From: Escherichia hormaechei_A | GTDB taxonomy: Bacteria; Pseudomonadota; Gammaproteobacteria; Enterobacterales; Enterobacteriaceae | NCBI GenBank assembly: GCA_042434945.1 | Contig: CP170191.1 | Span: 1,612,001-1,676,000, forward strand | DNA length: 64,000 nt | Direction: 5' to 3' | In this document: positions 16,481 through 25,191 of the stretch, piece after piece | Layout: the number at the start of each line of letters is the position of its first letter | Position numbering within the stretch: the stretch's first letter is position 1 | The notes under the pieces: generated by a model | The model's database searches: none | Told to the model about the DNA's origin: nothing | Seen by the model: the letters and a program-made list of their open reading frames with translations, nothing else | Made by a program: the position numbers and the translations under genes

Positions 16481-17866
16481 ATGACTCAAGCACAACCTCA
16501 AAGAAGTACGTCAGATCTGGTGAAAGCCGCCGTATCTGGCTGGCTGGGCACCGCCCTGGAGTTTATGGATTTCCAGCTCTACTCCCTTGGCGCCGCGCTG
16601 GTGTTTCATGAAATTTTCTTCCCTGAGCAGTCCGCGGCCATGGCGCTGATACTGGCGATGGGCACCTACGGCGCAGGCTACATCGCGCGTATTGTCGGGG
16701 CATTTATCTTCGGCAGAATGGGCGACAGAATTGGCCGTAAAAAAGTGCTGTTTATCACCATCACCATGATGGGGATCTGCACCACCTTAATCGGCGTCCT
16801 GCCAACCTACGCGCAGATCGGGATTTTCGCACCGGTGCTGCTGGTGACGCTGCGTATTATTCAGGGGCTGGGCGCGGGGGCTGAAATCTCCGGCGCAGGC
16901 ACCATGCTGGCCGAATACGCCCCGAAGGGTAAACGCGGCATCATCTCCTCGCTGGTGGCCATGGGCACCAACTGCGGGACGCTGAGCGCCACGGCGATCT
17001 GGGCCGTGATGTTCTTTGCCCTCGATCGTGAAGAACTTATTGCCTGGGGCTGGCGCGTGCCGTTCCTCGCCAGCGTGGTGGTGATGATCTTCGCCATCTG
17101 GCTGCGTATGAACCTTAAAGAGAGCCCGGTGTTTGAGAAGGTAAACGATGCCGAATCCGTTGCGCCGGTTGCTGCGCAGGATACCTCGGTCGGCGCGATG
17201 TTTAAGAGCAAATCGTTCTGGCTGGCGACGGGGCTGCGCTTTGGTCAGGCCGGTAACTCTGGGCTTATCCAGACCTTCCTTGCCGGGTACTTGGTCCAGA
17301 CGCTGTTATTTGATAAGGCGATCCCAACCGATGCGCTGATGATCAGCTCGATTCTTGGCTTCGTCTCCATCCCGCTGCTGGGCTGGCTGTCCGATAAAGT
17401 GGGGCGCCGTCTGCCATATATCATCCTTAACATTTCAGCCATTATTCTGGCTTACCCGATGCTGTCGATTATCGTCGATAAGAGTTACGCGCCGGGCGTG
17501 ATTATGCTCTCTATCATCGTTATTCATAACTTTGCGGTGCTCGGGCTGTTTGCGCTGGAAAACATCACCATGGCGGAGATGTTTGGTTCGCGAAACCGCT
17601 TTACCCGCATGGCGATCTCCAAAGAGGCGGGCGGTCTGGTGGCGGTAGGCTTTGGTCCGGTGCTGGCGGGGATCTTCTGCAATATGACCGGGTCCTGGTG
17701 GCCGATTGTGGCGATGCTGGTGGCGTACTCGCTGATTGGGCTGGTCTCCGCTTTGCTGATGCCAGAAGTGCGCGACCGCGATTTGAGCCTGGTGGAAGAT
17801 GCAGCTGAACCCCTGCGCCAGAGCGATACCGCAGCGAAGCAGCGGAAATATGGAGCCCTGTCATGA
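16481..17866 (+). CDS. ydfJ: MHS-family metabolite:proton symporter YdfJ
   Basis: A 461-residue twelve-helix major facilitator of the metabolite:H+ symporter family (as KgtP, ShiA, ProP). The motif-A loop reads GRMGDRIGRKKVLF (around residues 77-90), and the GLGAGAEISGAGTMLAEYAP segment (~126-145) is typical for MHS. In E. coli K-12 ydfJ lies next to rspB and is interrupted by the Qin prophage; here it is intact. It probably imports the sugar acid used by the rsp enzymes. Its stop overlaps the next gene's ATG (ATGA), giving translational coupling. Confidence 0.9.
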   Translation: MTQAQPQRSTSDLVKAAVSGWLGTALEFMDFQLYSLGAALVFHEIFFPEQSAAMALILAMGTYGAGYIARIVGAFIFGRMGDRIGRKKVLFITITMMGICTTLIGVLPTYAQIGIFAPVLLVTLRIIQGLGAGAEISGAGTMLAEYAPKGKRGIISSLVAMGTNCGTLSATAIWAVMFFALDREELIAWGWRVPFLASVVVMIFAIWLRMNLKESPVFEKVNDAESVAPVAAQDTSVGAMFKSKSFWLATGLRFGQAGNSGLIQTFLAGYLVQTLLFDKAIPTDALMISSILGFVSIPLLGWLSDKVGRRLPYIILNISAIILAYPMLSIIVDKSYAPGVIMLSIIVIHNFAVLGLFALENITMAEMFGSRNRFTRMAISKEAGGLVAVGFGPVLAGIFCNMTGSWWPIVAMLVAYSLIGLVSALLMPEVRDRDLSLVEDAAEPLRQSDTAAKQRKYGALS

Positions 17867-19269
17867 GTTTTATTAACGATAACTTCATGATTGGCAATGC
17901 GAGAGGTGTTGAACTTTATCGTAACGTCGCGAAAGCGCTGCCAATTATTGATTATCACTGTCACCTGGACGCGAAAGATATCTTCGAGAATAAAAATCTC
18001 GATAATATTGCCGAACTCTGGCTGGCTGGCGATCATTATAAATGGCGCGCCATGCGCGCCAACGGTATTGACGAAAAATACATTACGGGCGATGCCCCGG
18101 CGGAGGATAAATTTGCGGCATGGGCTGAAACGGTCGAAGCGAGCTATGGAAATCCGCTCTATCACTGGACTCATTTAGAACTTCACCACTATTTTAACTG
18201 TGACGAACCGCTGGGCAGGCATAACTGGCGTGAAATAATGGAGCACTGTAATCTGCTATTGCAGCAGCCTGATTTTACGCCGAGGGAACTCATTAAACGC
18301 TCCAGGGTAGAAGTTATTTGCACGACAGATGCTCCGCTTGATGATTTACGCTACCATCAATTATTGCGTGATGACGCGACGTTCAACGTTAAGGTATTAC
18401 CGACCTTTCGTCCGGACGATGTTTTTGCGCAGAACGCGGAACAGTTTGCCGACTTTATCGATCGATTAGGTGAGACGACAGGATCTAAAATCCAGACATT
18501 CAGCGATTTTGTTAAGGGAATGAGCCAGCGTATTGCCTGGTTCCACGAAATGGGGTGCCGAATTTCCGATCACGGACCCGTGGAGATCCATTTTCAGTCA
18601 GCAGATGAAAGTCAGGTTGAATCCGTGTTTGCCCGAAAGCGCCGGGGTGAAAATCTGGACGCCCGTAATAATGCGATTCTTGACAGTGCCATTTTTATTA
18701 TGCTGGCGCATAATTACAGGCAGCATAACTGGGCAATGCAGATACACTTCGGTGCGATTCGCAATAATAATTCCCGCATGTACCGTTCTTTGGGTAGTAA
18801 TACTGGTTTTGACTCGCTGACCGATCAGTCGAATCTTGCGGCCAATCTCAACCAACTCCTGGATGCAATGGCGCAGGCTGAAGCTTTGCCCAAAACCATT
18901 CTATATAACCTCAACGCCAGCTATAACGATATTGTCGCGACGACTATCGCTAATTTTCAGACTGCGGAATTGGGCGTTAAATCGCCGATACAGTTTGGCT
19001 CCGGATGGTGGTTTAACGACACTCAACGCGGAATGGAAAACCAGCTACATAGCCTTGCGGATCAGGGGCTATTAATGAATTTTGTCGGTATGTTAACCGA
19101 TTCCCGTAGTCTGGTTTCGTATACTCGCCACGATTATTTCCGACGTATTTTGTGCAATATCATTGGTGGCTGGGTGGAGCGTGGTGAAGTTCCGGATAAT
19201 AACGCCATCCTAACGAAGATGGTTAAAAATATTTGCCATGATAATGCTGAAAACTATTTCAGATTCTAA
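17863..19269 (+). CDS. uxaC: Uronate isomerase, UxaC-like
   Basis: A 468-residue uronate isomerase (family length 470), an amidohydrolase-fold enzyme that converts D-glucuronate to D-fructuronate and D-galacturonate to D-tagaturonate. It has the N-terminal metal motif DYHCHLD (residues 30-36), GDHYKWRAMRANG (~56-68), QIHFGAIRNNNSR (~287-299), FGSGWWFND and a SYTRHDYFRRILC block near the C-terminus. The sequence is diverged from housekeeping UxaC and is more AT-rich than rspA/B or ydfI. It overlaps ydfJ by 4 bp and is absent from this position in E. coli, so it is an inserted second uxaC-type gene. Confidence 0.9.
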   Translation: MSFINDNFMIGNARGVELYRNVAKALPIIDYHCHLDAKDIFENKNLDNIAELWLAGDHYKWRAMRANGIDEKYITGDAPAEDKFAAWAETVEASYGNPLYHWTHLELHHYFNCDEPLGRHNWREIMEHCNLLLQQPDFTPRELIKRSRVEVICTTDAPLDDLRYHQLLRDDATFNVKVLPTFRPDDVFAQNAEQFADFIDRLGETTGSKIQTFSDFVKGMSQRIAWFHEMGCRISDHGPVEIHFQSADESQVESVFARKRRGENLDARNNAILDSAIFIMLAHNYRQHNWAMQIHFGAIRNNNSRMYRSLGSNTGFDSLTDQSNLAANLNQLLDAMAQAEALPKTILYNLNASYNDIVATTIANFQTAELGVKSPIQFGSGWWFNDTQRGMENQLHSLADQGLLMNFVGMLTDSRSLVSYTRHDYFRRILCNIIGGWVERGEVPDNNAILTKMVKNICHDNAENYFRF

Positions 19270-19296
19270 ATTCTACTCACTGAGTGGGGATGGAAC

Positions 19297-20835
19297 ATGT
19301 CTCGTACTGCAAAAAAAATTACTATTCCGGTTAGTATCGGCTACGGACTAACGGATATTATGGGCGGCGGTGCCTTTACCGTTATCGGCGCCTGGTTATT
19401 ATTCTTCTATACGACATTTGTTGGGTTGTCACCGGTTGAAGCGGCGTCTATTGTTGCTATAGCGCGCATTGTCGATGCTATCGTTAGTTTGTTTATGGGA
19501 AGTTTCACTGACCATTTTTACAAAAACTATTTTGGTAAAAAATTTGGTCGCCGACGTTTCTTTTTGCTGATCGGTGCACCGTTGATGCTGGTCTATGCAT
19601 TGCTGTGGCTTGATGGCATGACATACGGTTTTTATCTCGCCGTCTATCTAGCATTTGAAATTATTGCTGCAATGGTACTGATCCCGTGGGAAACGTTACC
19701 GTCAGAAATGACAAAAGACTTTAACCAGCGGACCAAACTCTCTACCTGTCGCATGTTTCTTTCAGCGTCCGGGACGTTTCTGGCGACATTTATTCCCGGA
19801 TTACTGATAGGCTTTTTCGGGGAAAACAGCGCCCATGCCTACCTCATAAACGGCGTTATTTTTGCTGTACTGTTTATGGTATGTGTATTCATCTCGTGGA
19901 AAGTGACCTGGGAACGCGAGTTGACGCCGGAAATGCTCTCCGGGTTGGAAAAAAACACACGCCCACAAACAGCAGGAGAGAAGCTGGCTGCCTTTGGACG
20001 ACTTTTTAAGGAGTATGGTTCCACCCTGAAAATCCGGGCCTTCAGGAAACATCTCGCCATCTATCTGCTGTCGTTTACCGGCAAAGATGTCTACAACACG
20101 GTATTTGTATTTTTCTGCGTCTACTGTCTGAATGTCTCTTCCTCACTGGCAGGCACGCTGCTGTCGATGAGTATTGTGGGGCTGCCCGTCACGTTAATTG
20201 CGGGTATAGGGATCATCAGATATGGGCCATCAAAGCTATATGTATTTGCCTATTCACTGATGTTGCTCTGTTTGGGGGGCTTCTTTGCCGTGTACCAGAT
20301 CCCTGCGCTGAATACCGTCGCGACGCTGGTCATTCTGGCCGGGGTGTATCAGGTGGGGCGCTGCGTCCTTGAGTTTACACCGTGGAACGTGTTCCCGTTC
20401 ATTCCAGATATCGATGAAATGGTCAGCCGTCAGCGTCGTGAGGGACTGTTTGCCGCGGTAATGACATTCTCCCGAAAAACCACGGTCGCTATTGCCACCT
20501 TTATTGTGGGTCTCCTGTTACAAAGCGGCGGATTTGTAAAAGGGAGCCAGACGCAGCCAACCGAAGCCATCCACACCATCGCAATGCTGATGTTCATCGG
20601 CACTGCTGCCTTGCTTATCCTGGCCCTGTGGCAGGCTCTGACATTTAACCTGAACAAGCGTACGCACAAAATCTTTGTGGATGAGCTGGATCGCCTGAAA
20701 GCCAACGGCTCTCCCCAACGCGTATCCGCCGAAGCTCGCCGGGTCGTGGAAGATTTAACAGGCTATTCCTACGACAGGTTGTGGCGTGAGCCGACGGTCC
20801 GGTCCGGCGAGCAGACGGTGCGCACCCCTGTATGA
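19297..20835 (+). CDS. GPH-family sugar (hexuronide) transporter
   Basis: A 512-residue cation symporter of the glycoside-pentoside-hexuronide family with about twelve helices. Family motifs include the N-terminal YGLTDIMGGGAFTVIGAWLL, the cytoplasmic FGKKFGRRRFF loop (~residues 84-94) and LIPWETLPSEMTKDF (~128-142). It belongs near UidB, YicJ and the oligogalacturonide carrier TogT. It follows the uronate isomerase by 27 bp and shares its AT-rich composition, so the two probably entered as a unit. A uronate or uronide is the likely substrate; exact specificity is not readable. Confidence 0.85.
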   Translation: MSRTAKKITIPVSIGYGLTDIMGGGAFTVIGAWLLFFYTTFVGLSPVEAASIVAIARIVDAIVSLFMGSFTDHFYKNYFGKKFGRRRFFLLIGAPLMLVYALLWLDGMTYGFYLAVYLAFEIIAAMVLIPWETLPSEMTKDFNQRTKLSTCRMFLSASGTFLATFIPGLLIGFFGENSAHAYLINGVIFAVLFMVCVFISWKVTWERELTPEMLSGLEKNTRPQTAGEKLAAFGRLFKEYGSTLKIRAFRKHLAIYLLSFTGKDVYNTVFVFFCVYCLNVSSSLAGTLLSMSIVGLPVTLIAGIGIIRYGPSKLYVFAYSLMLLCLGGFFAVYQIPALNTVATLVILAGVYQVGRCVLEFTPWNVFPFIPDIDEMVSRQRREGLFAAVMTFSRKTTVAIATFIVGLLLQSGGFVKGSQTQPTEAIHTIAMLMFIGTAALLILALWQALTFNLNKRTHKIFVDELDRLKANGSPQRVSAEARRVVEDLTGYSYDRLWREPTVRSGEQTVRTPV

Positions 20836-20980
20836 TCTGGTTTATATCTTTTGCCAGATGTCACACAACTTGATTTTTATATCACACCACTTGGCCGAAA
20901 GTTAATGTAAATCAATGTTCATGGCAGCATAACCAGTATTGTGATCGACAGGATAAAGTAATGACACTGCCATTCTAGTT

Positions 20981-20993
20981 GGTTTAGTCAACC
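20981..20993. promoter_or_regulatory. Candidate operator upstream of ydfI
   Basis: GGTTTAGTCAACC is a symmetric GGTT-N5-AACC element about 65 bp before ydfI, inside a 223-bp non-coding gap. Its form suits a GntR/FCD dimer such as RspR, but I found no identical copy before rspA, so the assignment is tentative. The rest of the gap (20836-21058) shows no other clear feature. Confidence 0.25.
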
Positions 20994-21058
20994 GGCGCAG
21001 CCGCACTGTCACCAGAGCGGCTGCGGATCTCAGCGTTCATAATTAATGAGTCTCAATC

Positions 21059-22522
21059 ATGGAAAACCGTTTATTACAGGCGAAGGCAACGCGTCCTCAG
21101 TACGATCGCGACAGCCTCAAGGCACGCATTGTTCATTTAGGGTTTGGCGCGTTTCACCGTGCGCACCAGGCGGTGTACACCGATATACTCGCCGCAGAAC
21201 AGGGCAGCGACTGGGGTTACTGCGAAGTTAACCTGATTGGCGGCGAACAGCAGATCGCCGATCTGAAGGCACAGGATAATCTTTATACCGTAGCAGAGAT
21301 GTCTGCCGATGCGTGGACGGCGCGCGTGGTCGGCGTCGTCAAAAATGCGCTGCATGCGCAGGTCGACGGCCTTGAAACCGTGCTGGCGGCGCTGTGCGAT
21401 CCGCAGGTCGCCATTGTTTCCCTGACCATCACCGAGAAAGGGTATTGCCACTCCCCGGCAACCGGACAACTGATGTTCGATCATCCGTTAATCGTTGCCG
21501 ACCTGCAAAACCCCCATCAGCCGAAATCTGCGCCAGGCGTAGTGGTTGAAGCGCTGGCGCGGCGTAAGGCGGCGGGGCTGCCAGCATTCAGCGTGATGTC
21601 ATGCGATAACATGCCGGAAAACGGCCACGTGATGCGCAATGTCACCTGCGCCTACGCGCGCGCTGTTGACGGCGAACTGGCCGACTGGATTGAAGCGAAC
21701 GTCACCTTCCCGTCAACCATGGTGGACCGTATTGTGCCCGCCGTCACGGCTGAAACGCTGGATAAAATTGAACAGCTGACCGGCGTACGCGATCCGGCAG
21801 GTGTCGCCTGCGAGCCGTTCCGCCAGTGGGTGGTTGAAGATAATTTCGTCGCCGGACGTCCACAGTGGGAAAAGGCCGGTGCGGAACTGGTTTCTGATGT
21901 CATTCCGTTTGAAGAGATGAAGCTGCGTATGCTTAACGGCAGCCATTCGTTCCTGGCCTATCTCGGCTACCTGGCCGGTTATCAGCACATTAACGACTGC
22001 ATGGAAGATGAACATTATCGCGCAGCCGCGCATGCGCTGATGCTGAAAGAGCAGGCGCCGACGCTGAAAGTGAAGGGGGTGGATTTAGCTCACTATGCCG
22101 ACCAGCTGATCGCACGTTACAGCAATCCGGCCCTGCGTCACCGCACCTGGCAAATCGCCATGGACGGTAGCCAGAAATTGCCGCAGCGGATGCTCGATTC
22201 CGTGCGCTGGCACCTTGTCCACCAGAAACCCTTCCCGCTGCTGGCCCTCGGTGTTGCGGGCTGGATGCGTTATGTCGGCGGTGTGGATGAGCAGGGTAAC
22301 GCGATTGAGGTGAGCGATCCGCAGCTGGCGGTGATTCAGGCGGCGGTAAACGGTAGCGCTGAAGGCGAAAGCCGCGTTAGCGCGCTGTTGGGCATTGAGG
22401 CTATTTTCGGTAACGAGCTGCCGAAGGACGCGGTGTTTGTGGCTGCGGTCATGCAGGCCTATCAAACGTTGCTGCAAAAAGGCGCGAAGGCCACGGTTGC
22501 TGAGTACGCCTCCCGGCTTTAA
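21059..22522 (+). CDS. ydfI: Mannitol/fructuronate dehydrogenase family oxidoreductase YdfI
   Basis: A 487-residue long-chain polyol dehydrogenase related to fructuronate reductase UxuB and mannitol 2-dehydrogenase. The N-terminal Rossmann motif is IVHLGFGAFHRAHQ (residues ~24-37). The C-terminal catalytic region MKLRMLNGSHSF (~286-297) contains the expected Lys-x5-Asn-x2-His. The protein is very close to E. coli YdfI, which has been assigned D-mannonate oxidoreductase activity. It would interconvert fructuronate and mannonate, linking the adjacent uronate isomerase to RspA. It has its own 223-bp upstream region and ends in a strong hairpin. Confidence 0.93.
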   Translation: MENRLLQAKATRPQYDRDSLKARIVHLGFGAFHRAHQAVYTDILAAEQGSDWGYCEVNLIGGEQQIADLKAQDNLYTVAEMSADAWTARVVGVVKNALHAQVDGLETVLAALCDPQVAIVSLTITEKGYCHSPATGQLMFDHPLIVADLQNPHQPKSAPGVVVEALARRKAAGLPAFSVMSCDNMPENGHVMRNVTCAYARAVDGELADWIEANVTFPSTMVDRIVPAVTAETLDKIEQLTGVRDPAGVACEPFRQWVVEDNFVAGRPQWEKAGAELVSDVIPFEEMKLRMLNGSHSFLAYLGYLAGYQHINDCMEDEHYRAAAHALMLKEQAPTLKVKGVDLAHYADQLIARYSNPALRHRTWQIAMDGSQKLPQRMLDSVRWHLVHQKPFPLLALGVAGWMRYVGGVDEQGNAIEVSDPQLAVIQAAVNGSAEGESRVSALLGIEAIFGNELPKDAVFVAAVMQAYQTLLQKGAKATVAEYASRL

Positions 22523-22528
22523 CGCGAT

Positions 22529-22556
22529 GACATGCCGCCGTCCGCGGCGGCATGTC
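22529..22556. terminator. Hairpin between convergent ydfI and ydfZ
   Basis: A perfect 12-bp stem GACATGCCGCCG/CGGCGGCATGTC with a TCCG loop between the two stop codons. Neither side has a clear U tract, but strength and position suit a bidirectional transcription block. Confidence 0.6.
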
Positions 22557-22566
22557 GGGGCGCAGC

Positions 22567-22770
22567 TTAGTGCATCCCCAGGCGAATCAGCTCAATCGGT
22601 TCGAACTTACCTTCGCATCCTTCGACTTCAACCGTTTTACCACGGCGCACCTGCTCGGCATTAAGGCCGTCGCTGTGGATCGCTTTAATCACGCCGAACT
22701 GGCCTGTGCCGCTAATCATGACGCGGCTGCCAGTGGTGATTGCATTTCGGTTACGGTCGTATGTCATCAT
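22567..22770 (-). CDS. ydfZ: Small selenium-associated protein YdfZ
   Basis: A 67-residue protein (66 if the second of two ATGs is used) matching YdfZ: YDRNRNAITTGSRVMISGTG at the N-terminus, then RRGKTVEVEGCE with the single Cys, ending LIRLGMH. E. coli YdfZ was found to carry bound selenium and is induced anaerobically by FNR; function is unknown. A good FNR-type site with a TATTAA -10 element is visible upstream. Confidence 0.93.
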   Translation of the reverse strand: MMTYDRNRNAITTGSRVMISGTGQFGVIKAIHSDGLNAEQVRRGKTVEVEGCEGKFEPIELIRLGMH

Positions 22771-22865
22771 GGTATTTTCTCCTCTCGTACTTATCCGTTA
22801 CGGCGCTAATTCAACGGCTGCCGTTCACGGGGCACTATTAATACGCCTCTCTTTAACGAAATTAT

Positions 22866-22879
22866 TTGCTTTTGATCAA
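22866..22879 (-). promoter_or_regulatory. FNR site of ydfZ
   Basis: On the minus strand TTGAT-CAAA-AGCAA matches nine of ten FNR consensus positions. A TATTAA -10 element lies at about 22838-22843, so the site would centre near -41.5 from a start at ~22831, the class II activation distance. This agrees with known FNR control of E. coli ydfZ. Confidence 0.7.
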
Positions 22880-23057
22880 GCTCACACTTTTTTCTTATTT
22901 CATGCAGGCGTTGACGGTTCAGGACACCACTTTACAAAGCGGACAGTTATTTTCCTTAATTGATAGTTTCCGGGTGCAAGTGTTTAGGCTTTGTTTATAT
23001 CCACAATGTCATTCTGGAGGCAGAAAATAACCCTTCATCGGAAAAGGAGTCAGGCTT

Positions 23058-23489
23058 ATGTATAAGAAAATTTTGATGCCTGTTGATGTGTTTGAAATGG
23101 ATTTGAGCGATAAAGCGGTACGCCACGCGGTCAACCTCGCGAAGGCGGAAGGCGCGACGATCACCCTGGTCAACATTCTCCCTAACAGCAGCCGTTCGTT
23201 ACTGCGGGGGTTCAATGCCGATATTAAGAAGTTCGAAGAGTATATGACCGCCGAGTCTGATAAGAAGATGAAGGCGCTGAAACGGCTCTTTGATATGTCC
23301 CCGGACAATATTGACTGTGAAGTTCGCTTCGGCAACGTACGCGATGAAATCATCAAGCTCAGCAAAGAGGGGAAATACGACGTTATTGTTATCGGATCAA
23401 AAAATCCGAGCATTACAACCCATCTGCTGGGTTCGAATGCTGAAACTATCCTGCGCTACGCCACTATTCCGGTATTAGTGGTCCGCTAA
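23058..23489 (+). CDS. Universal stress protein, UspG-like
   Basis: A 143-residue single-domain Usp protein. The N-terminus MYKKILMPVDVFEMDLSDKA and the nucleotide-loop region IGSKNPSITTHLLGSNAETI (residues ~113-132) match the UspF/UspG subgroup, ending with PVLVVR. These cytoplasmic dimers bind nucleotide and are induced by growth arrest and stress. An AAAAGGAG ribosome-binding site precedes the ATG. It lies between ydfZ and rspR, where E. coli K-12 has no usp gene, so it may be an extra paralogue. Confidence 0.88.
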   Translation: MYKKILMPVDVFEMDLSDKAVRHAVNLAKAEGATITLVNILPNSSRSLLRGFNADIKKFEEYMTAESDKKMKALKRLFDMSPDNIDCEVRFGNVRDEIIKLSKEGKYDVIVIGSKNPSITTHLLGSNAETILRYATIPVLVVR

Positions 23490-23495
23490 TTACTT

Positions 23496-23527
23496 CGCCG
23501 CAACCGAAAGGGGGCGGCGAGGTTTTA
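23496..23527. terminator. Hairpin terminator between the usp gene and rspR
   Basis: CGCCGC and GCGGCG arms (23496-23501 and 23514-23519) with a 12-base loop are followed on the plus strand by AGGTTTTATT. It lies between convergent genes and probably ends the usp transcript. Confidence 0.5.
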
Positions 23528-24211
23528 TTCTTCGCTGAACCACTCGCGGTTTTCCTGGCGAATTAACTGAACTGACTCACTAATTTCCTGAAGGTGAAGC
23601 GTCATCGCTTTATCTACGGCTTCCACGTCGCGTTTTTCCAGCGCGCTGAAAATATCATGATGCTGGCGCAGCAACATCTCTGGCGGAGAAACATGGTCGA
23701 GGCTCATGTAGCGCACGCGGTCGATGGTAGCTTTGATGTTTTCGACGGTATCCCACGCGAGCTGGCACTCGGCGATCTGCGCCAGTTTCTGGTGGAACTC
23801 GTCGTCCAGCTGGAAAAAGTCGTTTAACTGTTTGCGGTCGATGGCGATTCGTTGCTGATGCAGGTTTTGCTCCAGCAGGTAGCACTGGTTATCGTTGATG
23901 AGCGACGCGGCGCGACGCACCACGGCGCACTCGATGGCCTGGCGAACAAAACAGCCATTCCGTACCTGCGAAAGCGAAATTTTATTTACATAGCTGCCGC
24001 GCTGAGGGCGGATCTGAATAAGGCCGTTTTCTGCAAGCTTAATAAACGCCTCACGTACGGGCTGACGGGAAACGTCAAAACGTACCGAAACCTCTTTTTC
24101 TGAGAGTGGCGTTCCCGGTGGGATCAGGCAGCGAACAATATCACGGCGTAAGATGCGATAGATTTGCTGATTAACGGGCTGGGTAGGATTAAGTTGCGAT
24201 TCAGCGGCCAT
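23525..24211 (-). CDS. rspR: GntR/FadR-type repressor RspR (YdfH)
   Basis: A 228-residue regulator with a GntR winged helix (residues ~14-80; LSEKEVSVRFDVSRQPVREAF is the recognition segment, 21 residues given as positions 36-56) and an all-helical FCD effector domain with metal-binding Asp/His residues (e.g. LDDEFHQKL ~138). It is very similar to E. coli YdfH, shown to repress rspA-rspB. Sugar acids such as mannonate are plausible inducers. It probably controls the rsp/ydfI region in this window. Confidence 0.93.
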   Translation of the reverse strand: MAAESQLNPTQPVNQQIYRILRRDIVRCLIPPGTPLSEKEVSVRFDVSRQPVREAFIKLAENGLIQIRPQRGSYVNKISLSQVRNGCFVRQAIECAVVRRAASLINDNQCYLLEQNLHQQRIAIDRKQLNDFFQLDDEFHQKLAQIAECQLAWDTVENIKATIDRVRYMSLDHVSPPEMLLRQHHDIFSALEKRDVEAVDKAMTLHLQEISESVQLIRQENREWFSEE

Positions 24212-24273
24212 GGGTTGTGATTTCTCAGAGAGTTAACCTGAACATACTACCATTCTTTTCCCTGCCATCACAT

Positions 24274-24293
24274 ACCCGGCCCGCAGGCCGGGT
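24274..24293 (-). terminator. Hairpin after ydfG
   Basis: An 8-bp perfect stem ACCCGGCC/GGCCGGGT with a CGCA loop, just downstream of the ydfG stop. No long U tract follows, so it may be a weak terminator or a REP-type element. Confidence 0.45.
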
Positions 24294-24301
24294 GGGGTAA
24301 A

Positions 24302-25048
24302 TTAACCGCGATGCACGCTGAGTCCGGCATAGGTCTGGCTGACGGGCATCATCTCAACCGTATTGATGTTGACATGCTTCGGCAGATTCGCGACCCACCA
24401 GACGGTTTCGGTGATATCTTCCGGCGTCAGCGCATTCGCGTTTTCATAGGTTTTATCCGCTTTCGCGTCGTCGCCTTTGAAACGCACGTTGGAGAATTCA
24501 GTTCCGCCTACCAGACCCGGTTCAACATCGGTCACGCGGATCGCGGTTCCGTGCAGGTCGGTGCGCAGGTTCAGGCTGAACTGGCGGACAAAGGCTTTGG
24601 TCGCGCCATAGACGTTGCCGCCCGCGTAAGGCCAGCTTCCGGCGGTGGAACCGATGTTAATGATATGGCCACGGTTACGTTCAACCATGCCCGGCAGCAC
24701 GGCGCGGGTCATGTACACCAGCCCTTTGTTGTTGGTGTCGATCATGTTTTCCCAGTCTTCCACGCTGGCTTTGTGGGCAGGCTCCATGCCCAGCGCCAGG
24801 CCAGCGTTATTGACCAGCACGTCAATTTCACGCCATTCGGCAGGCAGGTTGGCAATCATCTCTTCGATGGCGGCGCGGTTGCGGACGTCCAGCTGCGCGG
24901 TCAGAATGCTGTCACCCAGTTCGTCTTTTAGCTCCTGCAAACGCTCCTGACGACGCCCTGTTGCAATCACTTTGTGTCCGTTGGCGACGAAGCGACGCGT
25001 GATGCTTTCACCAAAACCCGCTGTCGCCCCGGTAACTAAAATAATCAT
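24302..25048 (-). CDS. ydfG: NADP-dependent 3-hydroxy acid dehydrogenase YdfG
   Basis: A 248-residue short-chain dehydrogenase. The cofactor motif is TGATAGFG (residues 6-13) and NADP preference is indicated by ATGRRQERL (34-42). The catalytic set is Ser in NIGSTAGSW, and Tyr-x3-Lys in YGATK (~147-151). E. coli YdfG oxidises L-allo-threonine and reduces malonic semialdehyde. The start at MIILVTG gives the family length; the five-codon longer form has no support. It is divergent from dcp, as in E. coli. Confidence 0.95.
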   Translation of the reverse strand: MIILVTGATAGFGESITRRFVANGHKVIATGRRQERLQELKDELGDSILTAQLDVRNRAAIEEMIANLPAEWREIDVLVNNAGLALGMEPAHKASVEDWENMIDTNNKGLVYMTRAVLPGMVERNRGHIINIGSTAGSWPYAGGNVYGATKAFVRQFSLNLRTDLHGTAIRVTDVEPGLVGGTEFSNVRFKGDDAKADKTYENANALTPEDITETVWWVANLPKHVNINTVEMMPVSQTYAGLSVHRG

Positions 25049-25191
25049 CTCACTGTTCCTCAACGCTTTTTGTGTTGTACTAACATAGCACGCTCTCCGG
25101 CACGTCGTTAAGGCAACATTTGTATGACGCCATTGCAGGCCGGCGCAGGCTGGCCTACTCTGGGGAGAAATACCGTGCTCAGGAGTAAACG

